Shown in pieces: positions 1 through 9,706 of a stretch of DNA of 64,000 nt. How positions within the stretch are numbered: position 1 is the stretch's first letter; every line of letters begins with the position of its first letter. The DNA is from Comamonas endophytica. Lineage in GTDB: Bacteria; Pseudomonadota; Gammaproteobacteria; Burkholderiales; Burkholderiaceae_C. The notes below the pieces were generated by a model. It was not told the origin of the DNA. It did not search any database and was given only the letters and a program-made list of their open reading frames with translations. The position numbers were made by a program, and so were the translations under genes. The stretch is taken from the NCBI RefSeq assembly GCF_023634805.2, contig NZ_CP106881.1, positions 620,001 through 684,000 of the forward strand, written 5' to 3'.

Positions 1-502
1 AGTAATGCAGCAGCTTGAACTCCGTCGGCCCGAGCTTGAGCGGCTCGCCGCTGTAGCTCACGCGGTGGGCCGCCGCGTCCAGCACCAGCGCGCCGGCGCT
101 GACCTGGTCCTGCAGCTGCTCGGGCGCGCGCCGGCGCAGCACGGCGCGGATGCGCGCCAGCAGCTCCTGGGTGGAAAAGGGCTTGGTGATGTAGTCGTCG
201 GCGCCCGCATCCAGCCCCGCGACCTTGTCGGGCTCGTCGCCGCGCGCCGTGAGCATCAGGATCGGCACGGGCTTGGTGCGGGCATCCGCGCGCCACTTGC
301 GCGCCAGCGCCAGTCCGCTCGTGCCGGGCAGCATCCAGTCCAGCAGGATCACGTCGGGCAGCACCGCATCGAGCTCGCGCTGGGCCGACACCCCGTCTTC
401 GGCCCAGATCGGCTGGAAGCCGTTGTGCCGCAGGTTCACCGCAATCAGCTCGGCAATCGCTGGTTCGTCCTCGACAATGAGAACCAAGGGCAATTTCTTC
501 AT
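1..502 (-). CDS. phoB: Phosphate regulon response regulator PhoB (3' end outside window)
   Basis: DNA-binding response regulator that activates phosphate-starvation promoters when phosphorylated by PhoR. The visible 167 residues contain a full receiver domain: acidic pocket Glu11-Asp12, phospho-acceptor Asp55 in LLDWMLPG, Thr85 and Lys107 in TKPFS. The start of the winged-helix output domain follows (LGPTEFKLL), as in the OmpR/PhoB family. About 60 C-terminal residues lie beyond the left edge. It sits 17 nt downstream of phoU at the end of the pst-phoU run, so co-transcription is likely, and phoR probably follows outside the window. Assignment to PhoB rather than another OmpR-type regulator rests on this context and on Pho boxes elsewhere in the window. 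Confidence 0.95.
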   Translation of the reverse strand, partial: MKKLPLVLIVEDEPAIAELIAVNLRHNGFQPIWAEDGVSAQRELDAVLPDVILLDWMLPGTSGLALARKWRADARTKPVPILMLTARGDEPDKVAGLDAGADDYITKPFSTQELLARIRAVLRRRAPEQLQDQVSAGALVLDAAAHRVSYSGEPLKLGPTEFKLLHY

Positions 503-519
503 CCCTGTTGTCTTCCCGC

Positions 520-1221
520 TCAAAGCACGGCCGATTCAATGGCCGCCATGGTCTGGTGGCGCACGTCCTTGCCTTCCACCAGGTAGATGATCTGTTCCGC
601 CAGGTTCTTCGAATGGTCGCCGATGCGCTCGATGGCCTTGGCCAGGAACAGCAGATCCAGGCTTGCCGAGATGGTGCGCGGGTCCTCCATCATGTAGGTG
701 ATGAGCTTGCGCACGAAGCCGTCGAATTCCTGGTCGATCAGGTCGTCTTCCTTGAGGATCGCCACCGCGCCCTTGGTGTCGAGGCGCGCGAGCGCATCGA
801 GCGTCTTGCGCAGCAGGCCCGAGGCCAGGTCGGCAGCCACGCGCAGCTCGTTGGAGGGCAGCACGCGCGCCGCCCCGCTGTTGATGATCGAGCGCACCAT
901 GCGCGACATCTTGTGCGCCTCGTCGCCCATGCGCTCGAGGTTGGTGATGGCCTTGGAGAAGGCCATCAGCAGGCGCAGGTCGCGCGCCGTCGGCTGGCGC
1001 CGCGCGATGATCGAGGACAGCTCGTGGTCGATCTCGACTTCCATCGCGTTGATCTGCTGCTCGGTCGCGTCCACCTGCTCGGCGGCCTCGACACTCAGCT
1101 CCGCGAGCGAATAGACCGCCAGGCGGATCTGCGCTTCCACCATGCCACCGAGCTCCATCACCCGCGTGGAGATGCGGTTGAGCTCGCTGTCGAATTGCGA
1201 CGAGAGGTGTTTGTCGGTCAT
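520..1221 (-). CDS. phoU: Phosphate signalling regulator PhoU
   Basis: Peripheral protein that couples the Pst transporter to the PhoR kinase and damps the Pho response when phosphate is plentiful. The 233 residues form two tandem PhoU helical-bundle repeats. The conserved metal-binding type segment ERMGDEAHKM lies in the first repeat and ERIGDHSKNLAE in the second. The length is typical of the family. A strong ribosome-binding site (GAGGAGA) precedes the ATG. It lies 13 nt after pstB and 17 nt before phoB, matching the usual pstSCAB-phoU-phoB order. The N-terminus (MTDKHLSSQFDSELN) is also typical. Confidence 0.97.
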   Translation of the reverse strand: MTDKHLSSQFDSELNRISTRVMELGGMVEAQIRLAVYSLAELSVEAAEQVDATEQQINAMEVEIDHELSSIIARRQPTARDLRLLMAFSKAITNLERMGDEAHKMSRMVRSIINSGAARVLPSNELRVAADLASGLLRKTLDALARLDTKGAVAILKEDDLIDQEFDGFVRKLITYMMEDPRTISASLDLLFLAKAIERIGDHSKNLAEQIIYLVEGKDVRHQTMAAIESAVL

Positions 1222-1234
1222 GCTTGTTGTCTCC

Positions 1235-2020
<786 letters not shown>

Positions 2021-2036
2021 GGAGATTTCCTTGGCC

Positions 2037-2936
2037 TTATTTCTGGCGTGTGAGCGTGCGTGCGAGGATGTTCAGGCCCAGCACCGCCACCGTGATCAGG
2101 AACACGCCGGCCCAGGCCAGCTGCTGCCAGTTCTCGTAGGGGCTCATGGCAAACTTGAAGATGGTCACCGGCAGGCTGGCCATGGGCTTGCTCAGGTCGG
2201 CGTTCCAGAATTGGTTGTTCAGCGCGGTGAACAGCAGCGGCGCGGTCTCGCCCGCGATGCGCGCCACGGCCAGCAGCACGCCGGTGATCACGCCGGCGCG
2301 CGCCGCGCGCAGCGTCACCATCGTGATGACCTTCCACTTGGGCGTGCCCAGGGCATAGGCGGCCTCGCGCAGGCTGGCCGGAACCAGCACCAGCATGTTC
2401 TCCGTGGTGCGGATCACCACCGGAATCACGATCAGCGCCAGCGCCACGACACCGGCAAAGCCGGAGAAGCTCTTGAAGCGGGCCACGACCACGGCATAGA
2501 CGAACAGGCCGATAACGATGCTGGGCGCGGACAGCAGGATGTCGTTGACGAAGCGCGTGGTGCGCGCGAGCAAGCCGCGCTGCTCGTACTCGGCCAGGTA
2601 GATGCCGGCCATGATGCCGATGGGCGTGCCGATCAGCGTCGCCAGGCCCACCATGACCACCGAGCCGAAGATCGCATTGGCCAGGCCGCCGGCTTCATTG
2701 GGCGGCGGCGTCATGTCCGAGAAAAGCATCATGCTCAGGCCGCCCAGGCCCAGGCGGATGGTTTCCCAGAGGATCCATATCAGCCAGAACAGGCCGAAGG
2801 CCATGGCGGCCAGCGCCAGCGTCAGCGCGATCTGGTTCAGGCGCTTGCGCCCGGCGTAGCGCGCCTGGCGTTCAGCGGCCAGCTCGGCCGCCTGCAGGAC
2901 CCGGTGGGCCGTGCCGTTTGCAGGAAGCTGGCTCAT
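2037..2936 (-). CDS. pstA: Phosphate ABC transporter permease PstA
   Basis: Inner-membrane permease that pairs with PstC to form the phosphate channel. The 299 residues carry about six hydrophobic segments and a MetI-type binding-protein-dependent transport domain. The EAA loop can be read at [23 protein letters not shown] (about 210-232 of the protein). Its ATG overlaps the pstC stop in an ATGA tetranucleotide, the usual sign of translational coupling. The N-terminal cytoplasmic stretch (residues 1-30) is rich in Ala, Gln and Arg. Confidence 0.97.
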   Translation of the reverse strand: MSQLPANGTAHRVLQAAELAAERQARYAGRKRLNQIALTLALAAMAFGLFWLIWILWETIRLGLGGLSMMLFSDMTPPPNEAGGLANAIFGSVVMVGLATLIGTPIGIMAGIYLAEYEQRGLLARTTRFVNDILLSAPSIVIGLFVYAVVVARFKSFSGFAGVVALALIVIPVVIRTTENMLVLVPASLREAAYALGTPKWKVITMVTLRAARAGVITGVLLAVARIAGETAPLLFTALNNQFWNADLSKPMASLPVTIFKFAMSPYENWQQLAWAGVFLITVAVLGLNILARTLTRQK

Positions 2937-3958
2937 GAACGCGCTCCTTCGCTTTTCTTCAGCCGCGACAGCAGCACCTTGGACATCGACAGCACCACGA
3001 AGGTGATGAAGAACAGGATCAGGCCCAGATAGATCAGCGAGGCCTGGTGCAGGCCCGCGCCGGCTTCAGCGAATTCGTTGGCCAGCGCCGAGGTGATGCT
3101 GTTGGCGGCCTCGAAGATCGACACCGAGTTGAGCTGGTTCATGTTGCCGATGACGAAGGTGACGGCCATGGTTTCACCCAGCGCGCGGCCCAGGCCCAGC
3201 ATGACGCCGCCAAGCACGCCGGTCTTGGTGTAGGGCAGCACGACCTTCCACACCACTTCCCAGGTGGTGGAGCCCAGGCCGTAGGCCGATTCCTTGAGCA
3301 GTGCCGGCGTGACTTCGAACACGTCGCGCATGACCGAGGCGATGAACGGAATGATCATGATGGCCAGGATGATGCCGGCCGACAGGATGCCGATGCCCAC
3401 GGGAGGGCCGGACACGAAGGCCTCGAGATAGGGCACGCCTGAAAACAGCGACTGCAGCGGCGCCTGCACGTAGGTGGCGAGCACCGGGCCGAAAACCATC
3501 AGGCCCCACATGCCGTAGACGATGGAGGGCACGGCCGCCAGCAGCTCGATGGCGGTGCCCAGCGGGCGCTTGAGCCAGGCGGGGGACAGCTCGGTCAGGA
3601 ACAGCGCGATGCCGAAGCTCACCGGTACGGCGATCACCAGCGCGATGAACGAGGTGGCCAGCGTGCCGTAGATCATCACCAACCCGCCGTACTGGTCCTG
3701 CACCGGGTCCCAGACGCTGCTGGTGAAGAAGCCCAGGCCGTATTCGCGGATCGCGGGCCAGGCGCCCACCAGCAGCGAGCCCAGGATGGCCGCGAGAAGC
3801 GCCAGGGTCAGCACGGCTGCAGCGCGCGCGAGCAGGGCAAAAATGCGGTCGGCCCAGGCGCCGGACAGCAGGCCCAGGCGGCGGGGAGTGGGAGCGCGTG
3901 ACGCTGCCGCGGTCTTCACAGACCCGGGCATCGGACGAGCAGTCGATGGAGTGGACAC
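2933..3958 (-). CDS. pstC: Phosphate ABC transporter permease PstC
   Basis: Second permease of the phosphate importer. It has a MetI-type transport domain with about six membrane segments; the EAA loop is visible at [19 protein letters not shown]. An open frame extends to 4015, but the GTG at 3956-3958 is preferred. It is preceded by GAGGCG at good spacing and gives [13 protein letters not shown] and 341 residues, close to the family length. The longer reading would translate almost into the pstS-pstC terminator hairpin. The stop overlaps the pstA start (ATGA). The N-terminal 40 residues before the first membrane segment are Ala/Pro/Arg-rich and probably cytoplasmic. Confidence 0.95.
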   Translation of the reverse strand: MSTPSTARPMPGSVKTAAASRAPTPRRLGLLSGAWADRIFALLARAAAVLTLALLAAILGSLLVGAWPAIREYGLGFFTSSVWDPVQDQYGGLVMIYGTLATSFIALVIAVPVSFGIALFLTELSPAWLKRPLGTAIELLAAVPSIVYGMWGLMVFGPVLATYVQAPLQSLFSGVPYLEAFVSGPPVGIGILSAGIILAIMIIPFIASVMRDVFEVTPALLKESAYGLGSTTWEVVWKVVLPYTKTGVLGGVMLGLGRALGETMAVTFVIGNMNQLNSVSIFEAANSITSALANEFAEAGAGLHQASLIYLGLILFFITFVVLSMSKVLLSRLKKSEGARS

Positions 3959-4000
3959 GCTGAGCGCCTCTACAAAATGGGGTTCATCAATACAAGCACC

Positions 4001-4029
4001 AAAAAGGCGGTGCACCGGAGTGCACCGCC
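4001..4029 (-). terminator. Intercistronic hairpin with T-run between pstS and pstC
   Basis: On the minus strand, perfect 9-bp arms GGCGGTGCA and TGCACCGCC with a 6-nt loop are followed directly by TTTTT, the form of an intrinsic terminator. It starts 11 nt after the pstS stop and lies 43 nt before the pstC start. Partial termination here would yield many pstS-only transcripts and fewer full pst operon mRNAs. That suits a periplasmic binding protein needed in excess over its permease. The structure is read from sequence; the degree of read-through is inferred. Confidence 0.85.
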
Positions 4030-4039
4030 ATGGAGCTGC

Positions 4040-5080
4040 TTACTTGACAGCGATCACTTTACCGGAGGTGTCCTTGATCTCATTCCAGGACTTGTAGATC
4101 ACGTTCTTCACGTCCTGGGGCATGGCCACGTAGTCCAGGCCGCTGGCGGTCTGGTCGCCCGACTTGAAGGCCCAGTCGAAGAACTTCAGGGCGGCGGCGG
4201 CCTGGGCCGGCTTGTCCTGCACCTTGTGCATCAGGATGAAGGTGGCCGAAGTGATGGGCCATGCATCCTTGCCGGGCTGGTTGCCCAGGATCTGGTAGAA
4301 GCTCTTGCTCCAGTCGGCGCCGGCGGCGGCGGCCTTGAACGAAGCTTCTTCAGGGGCGACGAAGTTGCCGGCAGCGTTCTGCAGCAGCGCGTAGGTCATC
4401 TTGTTCTGCTTCACATAGGCGTACTCGACATAGCCGATGGAGTTGGGCAGGCGACCGACGAATGCGGCGACGCCTTCGTTGCCCTTGCCGCCCGCGCCCG
4501 TGGGCCAGTTCACGGCCTTGCCTTCACCGACCTTTTCCTTCCACTCGGCGTTGACCTTGCTCAGGTAGTTGGTGAAGCCGAAGGTCGTGCCCGAACCGTC
4601 GGCGCGGCGCACCGGAGCGATCGTGGCGTTGGGCAGGTTCAGGCCGGGGTTCAGCGCGACGATGGCCGCGTCGTTCCACTTGGTGATCTTGCCCAGGTAG
4701 ATGTCGCCCAGCACCTGGCCGTTGAGCTTGAGCTGGCCGGGCTGCACGCCGGCGATGTTGACCACGGGGATGATGCCGCCGATCACGGTGGGGAACTGCA
4801 CCAGGCCCTTTTGCGCCAGTTCGGCGTCCTTCATCGGCTCGTCCGAAGCGCCGAAATCAACGGTCTTGGCTTCGATCTGCTTCAGGCCGGCGCTCGAACC
4901 CACCGACTGGTAGTTGATCTTCACGCCGGTGGCCTTGTTGTAGTCGGCCGCCCACTTGGAGTACAGGGGTGCGGGGAAGCTGGCGCCCGCGCCGGTGGCT
5001 TCCTGCTGCGCGAAGGCGCTGCCCGCGCCGGAGCCGGCAACGACACCAGCCGCCAGGATTTGAATCACGGACCACTTCAT
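4040..5080 (-). CDS. pstS: Periplasmic phosphate-binding protein PstS
   Basis: Captures phosphate in the periplasm and delivers it to PstCA. The N-terminus has a clear Sec signal peptide ending AFA before QQEATGAG (cleavage near residue 24). The phosphate-binding segments of the family are visible: [30 protein letters not shown] and [16 protein letters not shown]. The open frame reaches an in-frame GTG at 5086, but the ATG at 5080 is chosen. The ribosome-binding site (GAGAGGTG) is correctly spaced from it and too close to the GTG. The mature size, about 322 residues, matches PstS. It is first in the pst transcript, under a Pho box promoter. Confidence 0.97.
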   Translation of the reverse strand: MKWSVIQILAAGVVAGSGAGSAFAQQEATGAGASFPAPLYSKWAADYNKATGVKINYQSVGSSAGLKQIEAKTVDFGASDEPMKDAELAQKGLVQFPTVIGGIIPVVNIAGVQPGQLKLNGQVLGDIYLGKITKWNDAAIVALNPGLNLPNATIAPVRRADGSGTTFGFTNYLSKVNAEWKEKVGEGKAVNWPTGAGGKGNEGVAAFVGRLPNSIGYVEYAYVKQNKMTYALLQNAAGNFVAPEEASFKAAAAGADWSKSFYQILGNQPGKDAWPITSATFILMHKVQDKPAQAAAALKFFDWAFKSGDQTASGLDYVAMPQDVKNVIYKSWNEIKDTSGKVIAVK

Positions 5081-5120
5081 GAACACACCTCTCAGGTTGG
5101 AAAAAACTGTGATGTGCGCT

Positions 5121-5154
5121 ACTTTAAAAACGTTATATGACGGCCCTGTGACAA
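5121..5154 (-). promoter_or_regulatory. Pho box promoter of pstS
   Basis: On the minus strand the sequence reads TTGTCAC-AGGG-CCGTCAT (5154-5137). These are two 7-bp repeats spaced by 4 nt, matching the PhoB-box consensus CTGTCAT-N4-CTGTCAT. Exactly 10 nt follow (ATAACGTTTT), then a -10-like TAAAGT at 5126-5121. This is the arrangement of PhoB-activated promoters, where the box replaces the -35. A further half-site CTGTCAC lies upstream at 5175-5169. Predicted transcription starts near 5114, about 34 nt before the pstS ATG. Confidence 0.88.
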
Positions 5155-5198
5155 ACTGATGGTTGTCTGTGACAGCAGCGGCTCAGGGGCCCCCGCTG

Positions 5199-8100
5199 TC
5201 ACCAGAGCAGTTTCACCCCCACGGCGGCTTGTACGCCGCTCTTGACAGTGGCATGCCCACCATTGGCCCACTGCCGGCTGACTTCGCCGTAGAAGCCGGT
5301 ACGCGGGTTCACCTGCAATGCCGCACCCGCTGCCAGCGCCGTGCTCGTGTGGCCACCACGGGCCTTGATGTCGGTCGTGATGGCAGGAGCCACAAAGCGG
5401 GCGACATCGCTGGTGCTGCTGGTCTTGTACAGATTGACACTTCCGTAGGGCTGGAGTGCGCCCGCGCTGGTGATCAGGCTGCCCTTGATGCGTGCGCCCA
5501 GGCGCAGCGTCCAGTCGCTGGGGGTCTTGTGCTTCACCGTTGCATGGGTCAACGCCGTGTCGCCCAGGCTGAGCTGGCGATAGACCAGCTGGGCCTGGGG
5601 TTCGATCTGCCAGCGGCTGTCGATGGCCAGGGGCTGACCCACCTCGAAGGATGCCAGCCGGCTGTGGGCTTTGGTCGTTGCGTGGCTATCCTGCGCATGC
5701 AGATGGCTGCGGTATTCGCCCCACTGCACCACGGTGTCGGCATACAGGCCGGTATCGCCCTTCCAGTTGGCATAGGCACCCAGGTAGCGGCCCCGCAGGT
5801 GGTTGAAACCCACATGCTTACCGGCCACGCCGCTGGCAAGGCCCTGGACCCTCATATCGCCCTTGAGCTGGCCCAGATAGACGCCGGCCTGGGCGTTGCT
5901 TGCCGCATACAGGTCCAGGCCCGCCTGGAAACCGTCGAGGTGGCCGCTGCTTTGCGGGCTCACCGTGCCTTGCTGGCGAATGCGGGGTTCGGTGCGCAGG
6001 ATGCGCCCCCAGGCGCGGCGGTCGGAGGCTGCGCCGCCCGGTTCGCCTCCCTGGCGCTGGTGCATGCTGCCGAGCATGGCGATGTCGGCCTGGCGCAGCT
6101 GCGCCGGCAGCGCAGAAACCAGCGGGACTTCCGCGCGGTAGGCCGACTTCAGGTTCGCGCTGCGGTCGGTCTGATGCAGGCGGTATTCGTAGGCGCCTGC
6201 ATCCACATGCTCGCCTGCGAGGGCAAAAGCCCCGGGCTCGAGGCGCGCGCCGTTCTCGGTGCCGACGACTTCGATGTCCTCGCCCGTGGTGGGCGCCCCC
6301 AGGTCACCGGGATTGGTGACACGCACGGTGGTATTGCCGCTGGCCACGGCCGCCGCGCCACTGAGCCGCATCCGGTCGCTGCCATTGGCGTTGGCGGAAA
6401 CAGCCAGCTCGCCGCCCTGGCCCACATAGGGGCCGCTGACGGTGAGCACGGTGCCTGGTGCTCCCGGCGCGGCACCGAACTGGACCACGCCGCCGTTGTG
6501 CAGACCGGCAATGCTCTGATCGAACCCCGCAAGGTTCAGCGCGGCGTCCGCGGCAATGCTGTGCGCCGAGGCCGCGCTGAAGGTATTCGGCGCGCCGGCT
6601 TGCAGCGTCCCCTGGGCGATCTCGGTCGCCCCGGTGTAGCGGTTATGCACGCTCGTCAAAGTCAGGCTGCCGGCGCCCTGCTTGGTCAGGAAGCCGGCGC
6701 CGGTGATGGCGCCATCCCAGGTCGCATGGTTGCCGCTGGTATGGATTTCCGGATCATCGCTGCCGGTCATGTGCAGCGGATTGGCAATGTGCATGCCATC
6801 GGCCACGAGATCAATGGTACTGCCATCGTCCATGAACAGGGTGCCCGTACCCAGCCCCTGGGCATGCCCCAGTTCGATGCGGCCTTTCTTGAGATGCACG
6901 CCCTCACGCATCTCGCCCGCATGGTTCAGCACCAGCGTGCCAGTTCCCAGCTTGATGAGCTTGACCGCGCGGCCCATCCTGCCGTCGAACTCCAGGCGGG
7001 TATCGGTGTCGATGAGCATATCGGCGGGCCGCTTGCGCGAAGCCTTGACCGGCAAGGCCGCAGGCGTCGCTGGCGCAGCCGTGGCTACCGGAACAGTGAC
7101 GGCCAAAACGGGCTGTGCCACCCGAGGCGCCGGTGCAAACGGCATGCCGGGTGCCAGCGGCGATGCGGGCAGTACCTGCGCGGGCTGCGCTGCCGCGGGT
7201 GCCGGGGCAAACGACATGCCGGGTGCCAGCGGCGGTGCGGGCGGCACCTGCGTGGGCGGCGCTTCCGCGGGTGCCGGGGCAAACGACATGCCGGGTGCCA
7301 GTGGCGGTGCAGGCGGTACCTGCGCGGGCTGCGCTGCCGCGGGTGGCGGGGCAAACGACATGCCGGGTGCCAGTGGCGGTGCGGGCGGTACCTGCGCGGG
7401 CGGCGCTGCCGCGGGTGGCGGGGCAAACGACATGCCGGGTGCCAGCGGCGGTGCGGGCGGTACCTGCGTGGGCGGCGCTGCCGCGGGTGCCGGGGCAAAC
7501 GACACGCCGGGTGGCAGAGGCGGTGCGGGCGGTACCTGCGCGGGCGGCGCCGCCGCGGGTAGCGGGGCAAACGACACGCCGGGTGGCAGAGGCGGTGCGG
7601 GCGGTACCTGCGCGGGCGGCGCTGCTGCGGGTGGCGGGGCAAACGACACGCCGGGTGGCAGAGGCGGTGCGGGCGGTACCTGCGCGGGCGGCGCTTCCGC
7701 GGGTGCCGGGGCAAACGACATGCCGGGTGCCAGTGGCGGTGCAGGCGGTACCTGCGCGGGCGGCGCTGCTGCGGGTGGCGGGGCAAACGACACGCCGGGT
7801 GCCAGCGGCGGTGCGGGCGGTACCTGCGCGGGCGGCGCTGCCGCGGGTGCCGGGGCAAACGACATGCCGGGTGCCAGCGGCGGTGCTGGCGGTACCTGCG
7901 CGGGCTGTGCTGCCGCGGGTGCCGGGGCAAACGACATGCCGGGTGCCAGTGGCGGTGCGGGCGGTACCTGCGTGGGCGGCGCCGCCGCGGGTGCCGGGGC
8001 AAACGACATGCCGGGTGCCAGTGGCGGTGCGGGCGGTACCTGCGCGGGCTGCGCTGCTGCGGGTGGCGGGGCAAACGACATGCCGGGTGCCAGTGGCGGT

Positions 8101-9356
8101 GCGGGCGGTACCTGCGTGGGCGGCGCTTCCGCGGGTGCCGGGGCAAACGACATGCCGGGTGCCAGTGGCGGTGCAGGCGGTACCTGCGCGGGCTGCGCTG
8201 CTGCGGGTGGCGGGGCAAACGACATGCCGGGTGCCAGTGGCGGTGCGGGCGGTACCTGCGCGGGCGGCGCTTCCGCGGGTGCCGGGGCAAACGACATGCC
8301 GGGTGCCAGCGGCGGTGCGGGCGGTACCTGCGCGGGCTGCGCTGCTGCGGGTGCCGGGGCAAACGACATGCCGGGTGCCAGTGGCGGTGCGGGCGGAACG
8401 TCGGCTGCAAGTCCCGGTGCATCCGGTGCATCCGGTGCTTGCGGTGCTATTGGCTGTGCCTGCTTCTGCGCCTCGGCCCGCGCCTGCGCCTGCGCCACTC
8501 TTTGGGGGGAAATCACGTTGAGCAGTGCCGGTATATCTCGCCTTTCGGGCGCTAGCTTCGGGGGCCGCTCATCTGTCCTGGGCGCGGGTGCAGTTGGAAC
8601 GTCATCCGGGTCATGGACTCGACGCCTATTGCTCTGCAGGGTCGCACGCAATAAGTCCTGCAAGCTTTGACCACCGTCTTTCACCACTCCCGGTGCCTTT
8701 TTCTCCGCCCTTTTCTGTGTAGTTCCTGGTGCCTTGCGTTCCTGCTCTTTTTTTTCTTCATCGTCCGAAACCTGCAAGCTGCGATTGTGCTTCGCTGCCG
8801 CTCGCAGTGCCCTTTTCTGCTCGTTTTTCTGCGTGTTTTCCCGTGCCTTGAGTTCCAGCTCTTTTTCAGCCTGAAACATTTTCTGGATCTCAGCCCGGTT
8901 CTGCTTGGCATATTGCTCCGCGTCCGCATCCGACTCCCATCCATCATTTCCAGAATCCTGTTCTGGTCGGTGGCGCTGAGAAATTTGGCTCGGCGGCAGC
9001 ATCAATCTGTCAAGAAGGCTCCACGATGCCCCCACATTTGTTCGTATCGCTGGCTTTTGGACAGCTGCCGATGCAGCGGCTGCCGATGCAGCGGCTGTCG
9101 GCATATCGACTCCAGACGCAGCGGCTGCCGACGCACTGTGGCCATCCAGCGGGCCGGCTGGCCCGAAGGGAGCATTGAGCGGCCGCGCCGAAGCAGCCGC
9201 CTGCGGATTCGCTGGCGCCCCCACATCCTGTTGCTTGCGCGCTGGCCGGGAGGAAGAGTTCCCCGCCAACGCAATGCTGCTGTATCCCAGCAATGTGCAG
9301 GTCACAGCGACTGCCATGGAACTTTTCCTGAAACCAAACGACTCCACCTTTGACAT
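5199..9356 (-). CDS. Repeat-rich autotransporter (type Va secreted adhesin-like protein)
   Basis: Predicted surface protein of 1385 residues. Residues 1-31 are a signal peptide ending SSIALA. Residues 32-319 are Ala-, Lys-, Arg- and Gln-rich and probably disordered. Residues 320-751 are 18 tandem 24-residue proline-rich units built on [14 protein letters not shown] beta-helical passenger part follows, with autotransporter-associated strand repeats ([22 protein letters not shown] near 804; [22 protein letters not shown]). The C-terminal ~270 residues are an autotransporter beta-barrel ending VKLLW, with the terminal aromatic typical of outer-membrane proteins. The ATG at 9356 is chosen because TTGGAG lies 6 nt upstream; in-frame TTG 9368 and ATG 9362 are alternatives. 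The passenger substrate or ligand is unknown. The gene precedes pstS on the same strand but appears to have its own AT-rich promoter. Confidence 0.9.
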   Translation of the reverse strand: MSKVESFGFRKSSMAVAVTCTLLGYSSIALAGNSSSRPARKQQDVGAPANPQAAASARPLNAPFGPAGPLDGHSASAAAASGVDMPTAAASAAAASAAVQKPAIRTNVGASWSLLDRLMLPPSQISQRHRPEQDSGNDGWESDADAEQYAKQNRAEIQKMFQAEKELELKARENTQKNEQKRALRAAAKHNRSLQVSDDEEKKEQERKAPGTTQKRAEKKAPGVVKDGGQSLQDLLRATLQSNRRRVHDPDDVPTAPAPRTDERPPKLAPERRDIPALLNVISPQRVAQAQARAEAQKQAQPIAPQAPDAPDAPGLAADVPPAPPLAPGMSFAPAPAAAQPAQVPPAPPLAPGMSFAPAPAEAPPAQVPPAPPLAPGMSFAPPPAAAQPAQVPPAPPLAPGMSFAPAPAEAPPTQVPPAPPLAPGMSFAPPPAAAQPAQVPPAPPLAPGMSFAPAPAAAPPTQVPPAPPLAPGMSFAPAPAAAQPAQVPPAPPLAPGMSFAPAPAAAPPAQVPPAPPLAPGVSFAPPPAAAPPAQVPPAPPLAPGMSFAPAPAEAPPAQVPPAPPLPPGVSFAPPPAAAPPAQVPPAPPLPPGVSFAPLPAAAPPAQVPPAPPLPPGVSFAPAPAAAPPTQVPPAPPLAPGMSFAPPPAAAPPAQVPPAPPLAPGMSFAPPPAAAQPAQVPPAPPLAPGMSFAPAPAEAPPTQVPPAPPLAPGMSFAPAPAAAQPAQVLPASPLAPGMPFAPAPRVAQPVLAVTVPVATAAPATPAALPVKASRKRPADMLIDTDTRLEFDGRMGRAVKLIKLGTGTLVLNHAGEMREGVHLKKGRIELGHAQGLGTGTLFMDDGSTIDLVADGMHIANPLHMTGSDDPEIHTSGNHATWDGAITGAGFLTKQGAGSLTLTSVHNRYTGATEIAQGTLQAGAPNTFSAASAHSIAADAALNLAGFDQSIAGLHNGGVVQFGAAPGAPGTVLTVSGPYVGQGGELAVSANANGSDRMRLSGAAAVASGNTTVRVTNPGDLGAPTTGEDIEVVGTENGARLEPGAFALAGEHVDAGAYEYRLHQTDRSANLKSAYRAEVPLVSALPAQLRQADIAMLGSMHQRQGGEPGGAASDRRAWGRILRTEPRIRQQGTVSPQSSGHLDGFQAGLDLYAASNAQAGVYLGQLKGDMRVQGLASGVAGKHVGFNHLRGRYLGAYANWKGDTGLYADTVVQWGEYRSHLHAQDSHATTKAHSRLASFEVGQPLAIDSRWQIEPQAQLVYRQLSLGDTALTHATVKHKTPSDWTLRLGARIKGSLITSAGALQPYGSVNLYKTSSTSDVARFVAPAITTDIKARGGHTSTALAAGAALQVNPRTGFYGEVSRQWANGGHATVKSGVQAAVGVKLLW
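7104..8399. repeat. Minisatellite of 18 x 72 bp inside the autotransporter gene
   Basis: Eighteen contiguous 72-bp units encode 24 residues each. Seventeen are near-identical; the unit closest to the 3' end of the gene (7104-7175) is degenerate ([13 protein letters not shown]). Variation is concentrated at a few codons: A/P at the position before PA, A/E in AEA or AAA, Q/P before PAQ, A/T before Q. Neighbouring units with the [10 protein letters not shown] ending often alternate with APAEAPPTQ or APAEAPPAQ types, which suggests expansion of 144-bp dimers. Because 72 is a multiple of three, unit gain or loss keeps the reading frame. Confidence 0.97.
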
Positions 9357-9706
9357 GGTCATCTCCAATAGCTAAGAGGGCGCTTGTCAGCAAGGTTTTG
9401 CAGGAGTTGCCTAACCCATCATGATTGCCCGAATTTAAGTAATTCTATTAATATAATCAGTTTAATAGTTTTTGTCTATTGTACATCGTTGATTGAAAGC
9501 CTCATGCACCTGGACGTAGTCCCGTTGCACTGCCGAGGAACGCCAGGCCCTTGCGTCGCACGGCAAGCGGGCGCAGCAAGGGCGAGCTGTCACAATTTTC
9601 TGTGGCCCTTTCACAAAGCTGCCATCGTCCGTGGTGTACGCTTGTGCCCCACGGCGAGTGCCATGCGGCACGCGCCGCATTTCTTTGCACTCAACCCAGG
9701 CGCAGA
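9357..9706. other. Divergent intergenic region between autotransporter and ppx
   Basis: No gene is seen in these 350 bases. Positions about 9420-9490 are strikingly AT-rich against the surrounding GC-rich sequence and hold the likely autotransporter promoter. Nearer ppx, plus-strand Pho half-site-like heptamers CTGTCAC (9587-9593) and CTTTCAC (9608-9614) occur 21 nt apart. The pstS upstream half-site and box show the same 21-nt spacing, but no paired 18-bp box is present. Open frames crossing here have no recognisable product. Confidence 0.6.
9450..9478 (-). promoter_or_regulatory. Probable sigma70 promoter of the autotransporter gene
   Basis: On the minus strand, TAGACA (9478-9473) and TATATT (9455-9450) are separated by exactly 17 nt in an AT-rich tract. 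This is close to the sigma70 consensus and gives a leader of roughly 85 nt before the ATG at 9356. Confidence 0.55.

Noticed and set aside
7104..8399. Repeat array considered as CRISPR
   Set aside because: The units are contiguous 72-bp repeats with no spacers and are coding in frame; no cas genes are present.
6682..8670. Plus-strand 662-codon Gly/Ala-rich frame across the repeats, resembling a glycine-rich structural protein
   Set aside because: Arises from the reverse complement of the proline-rich repeats and lies opposite a well-supported autotransporter.
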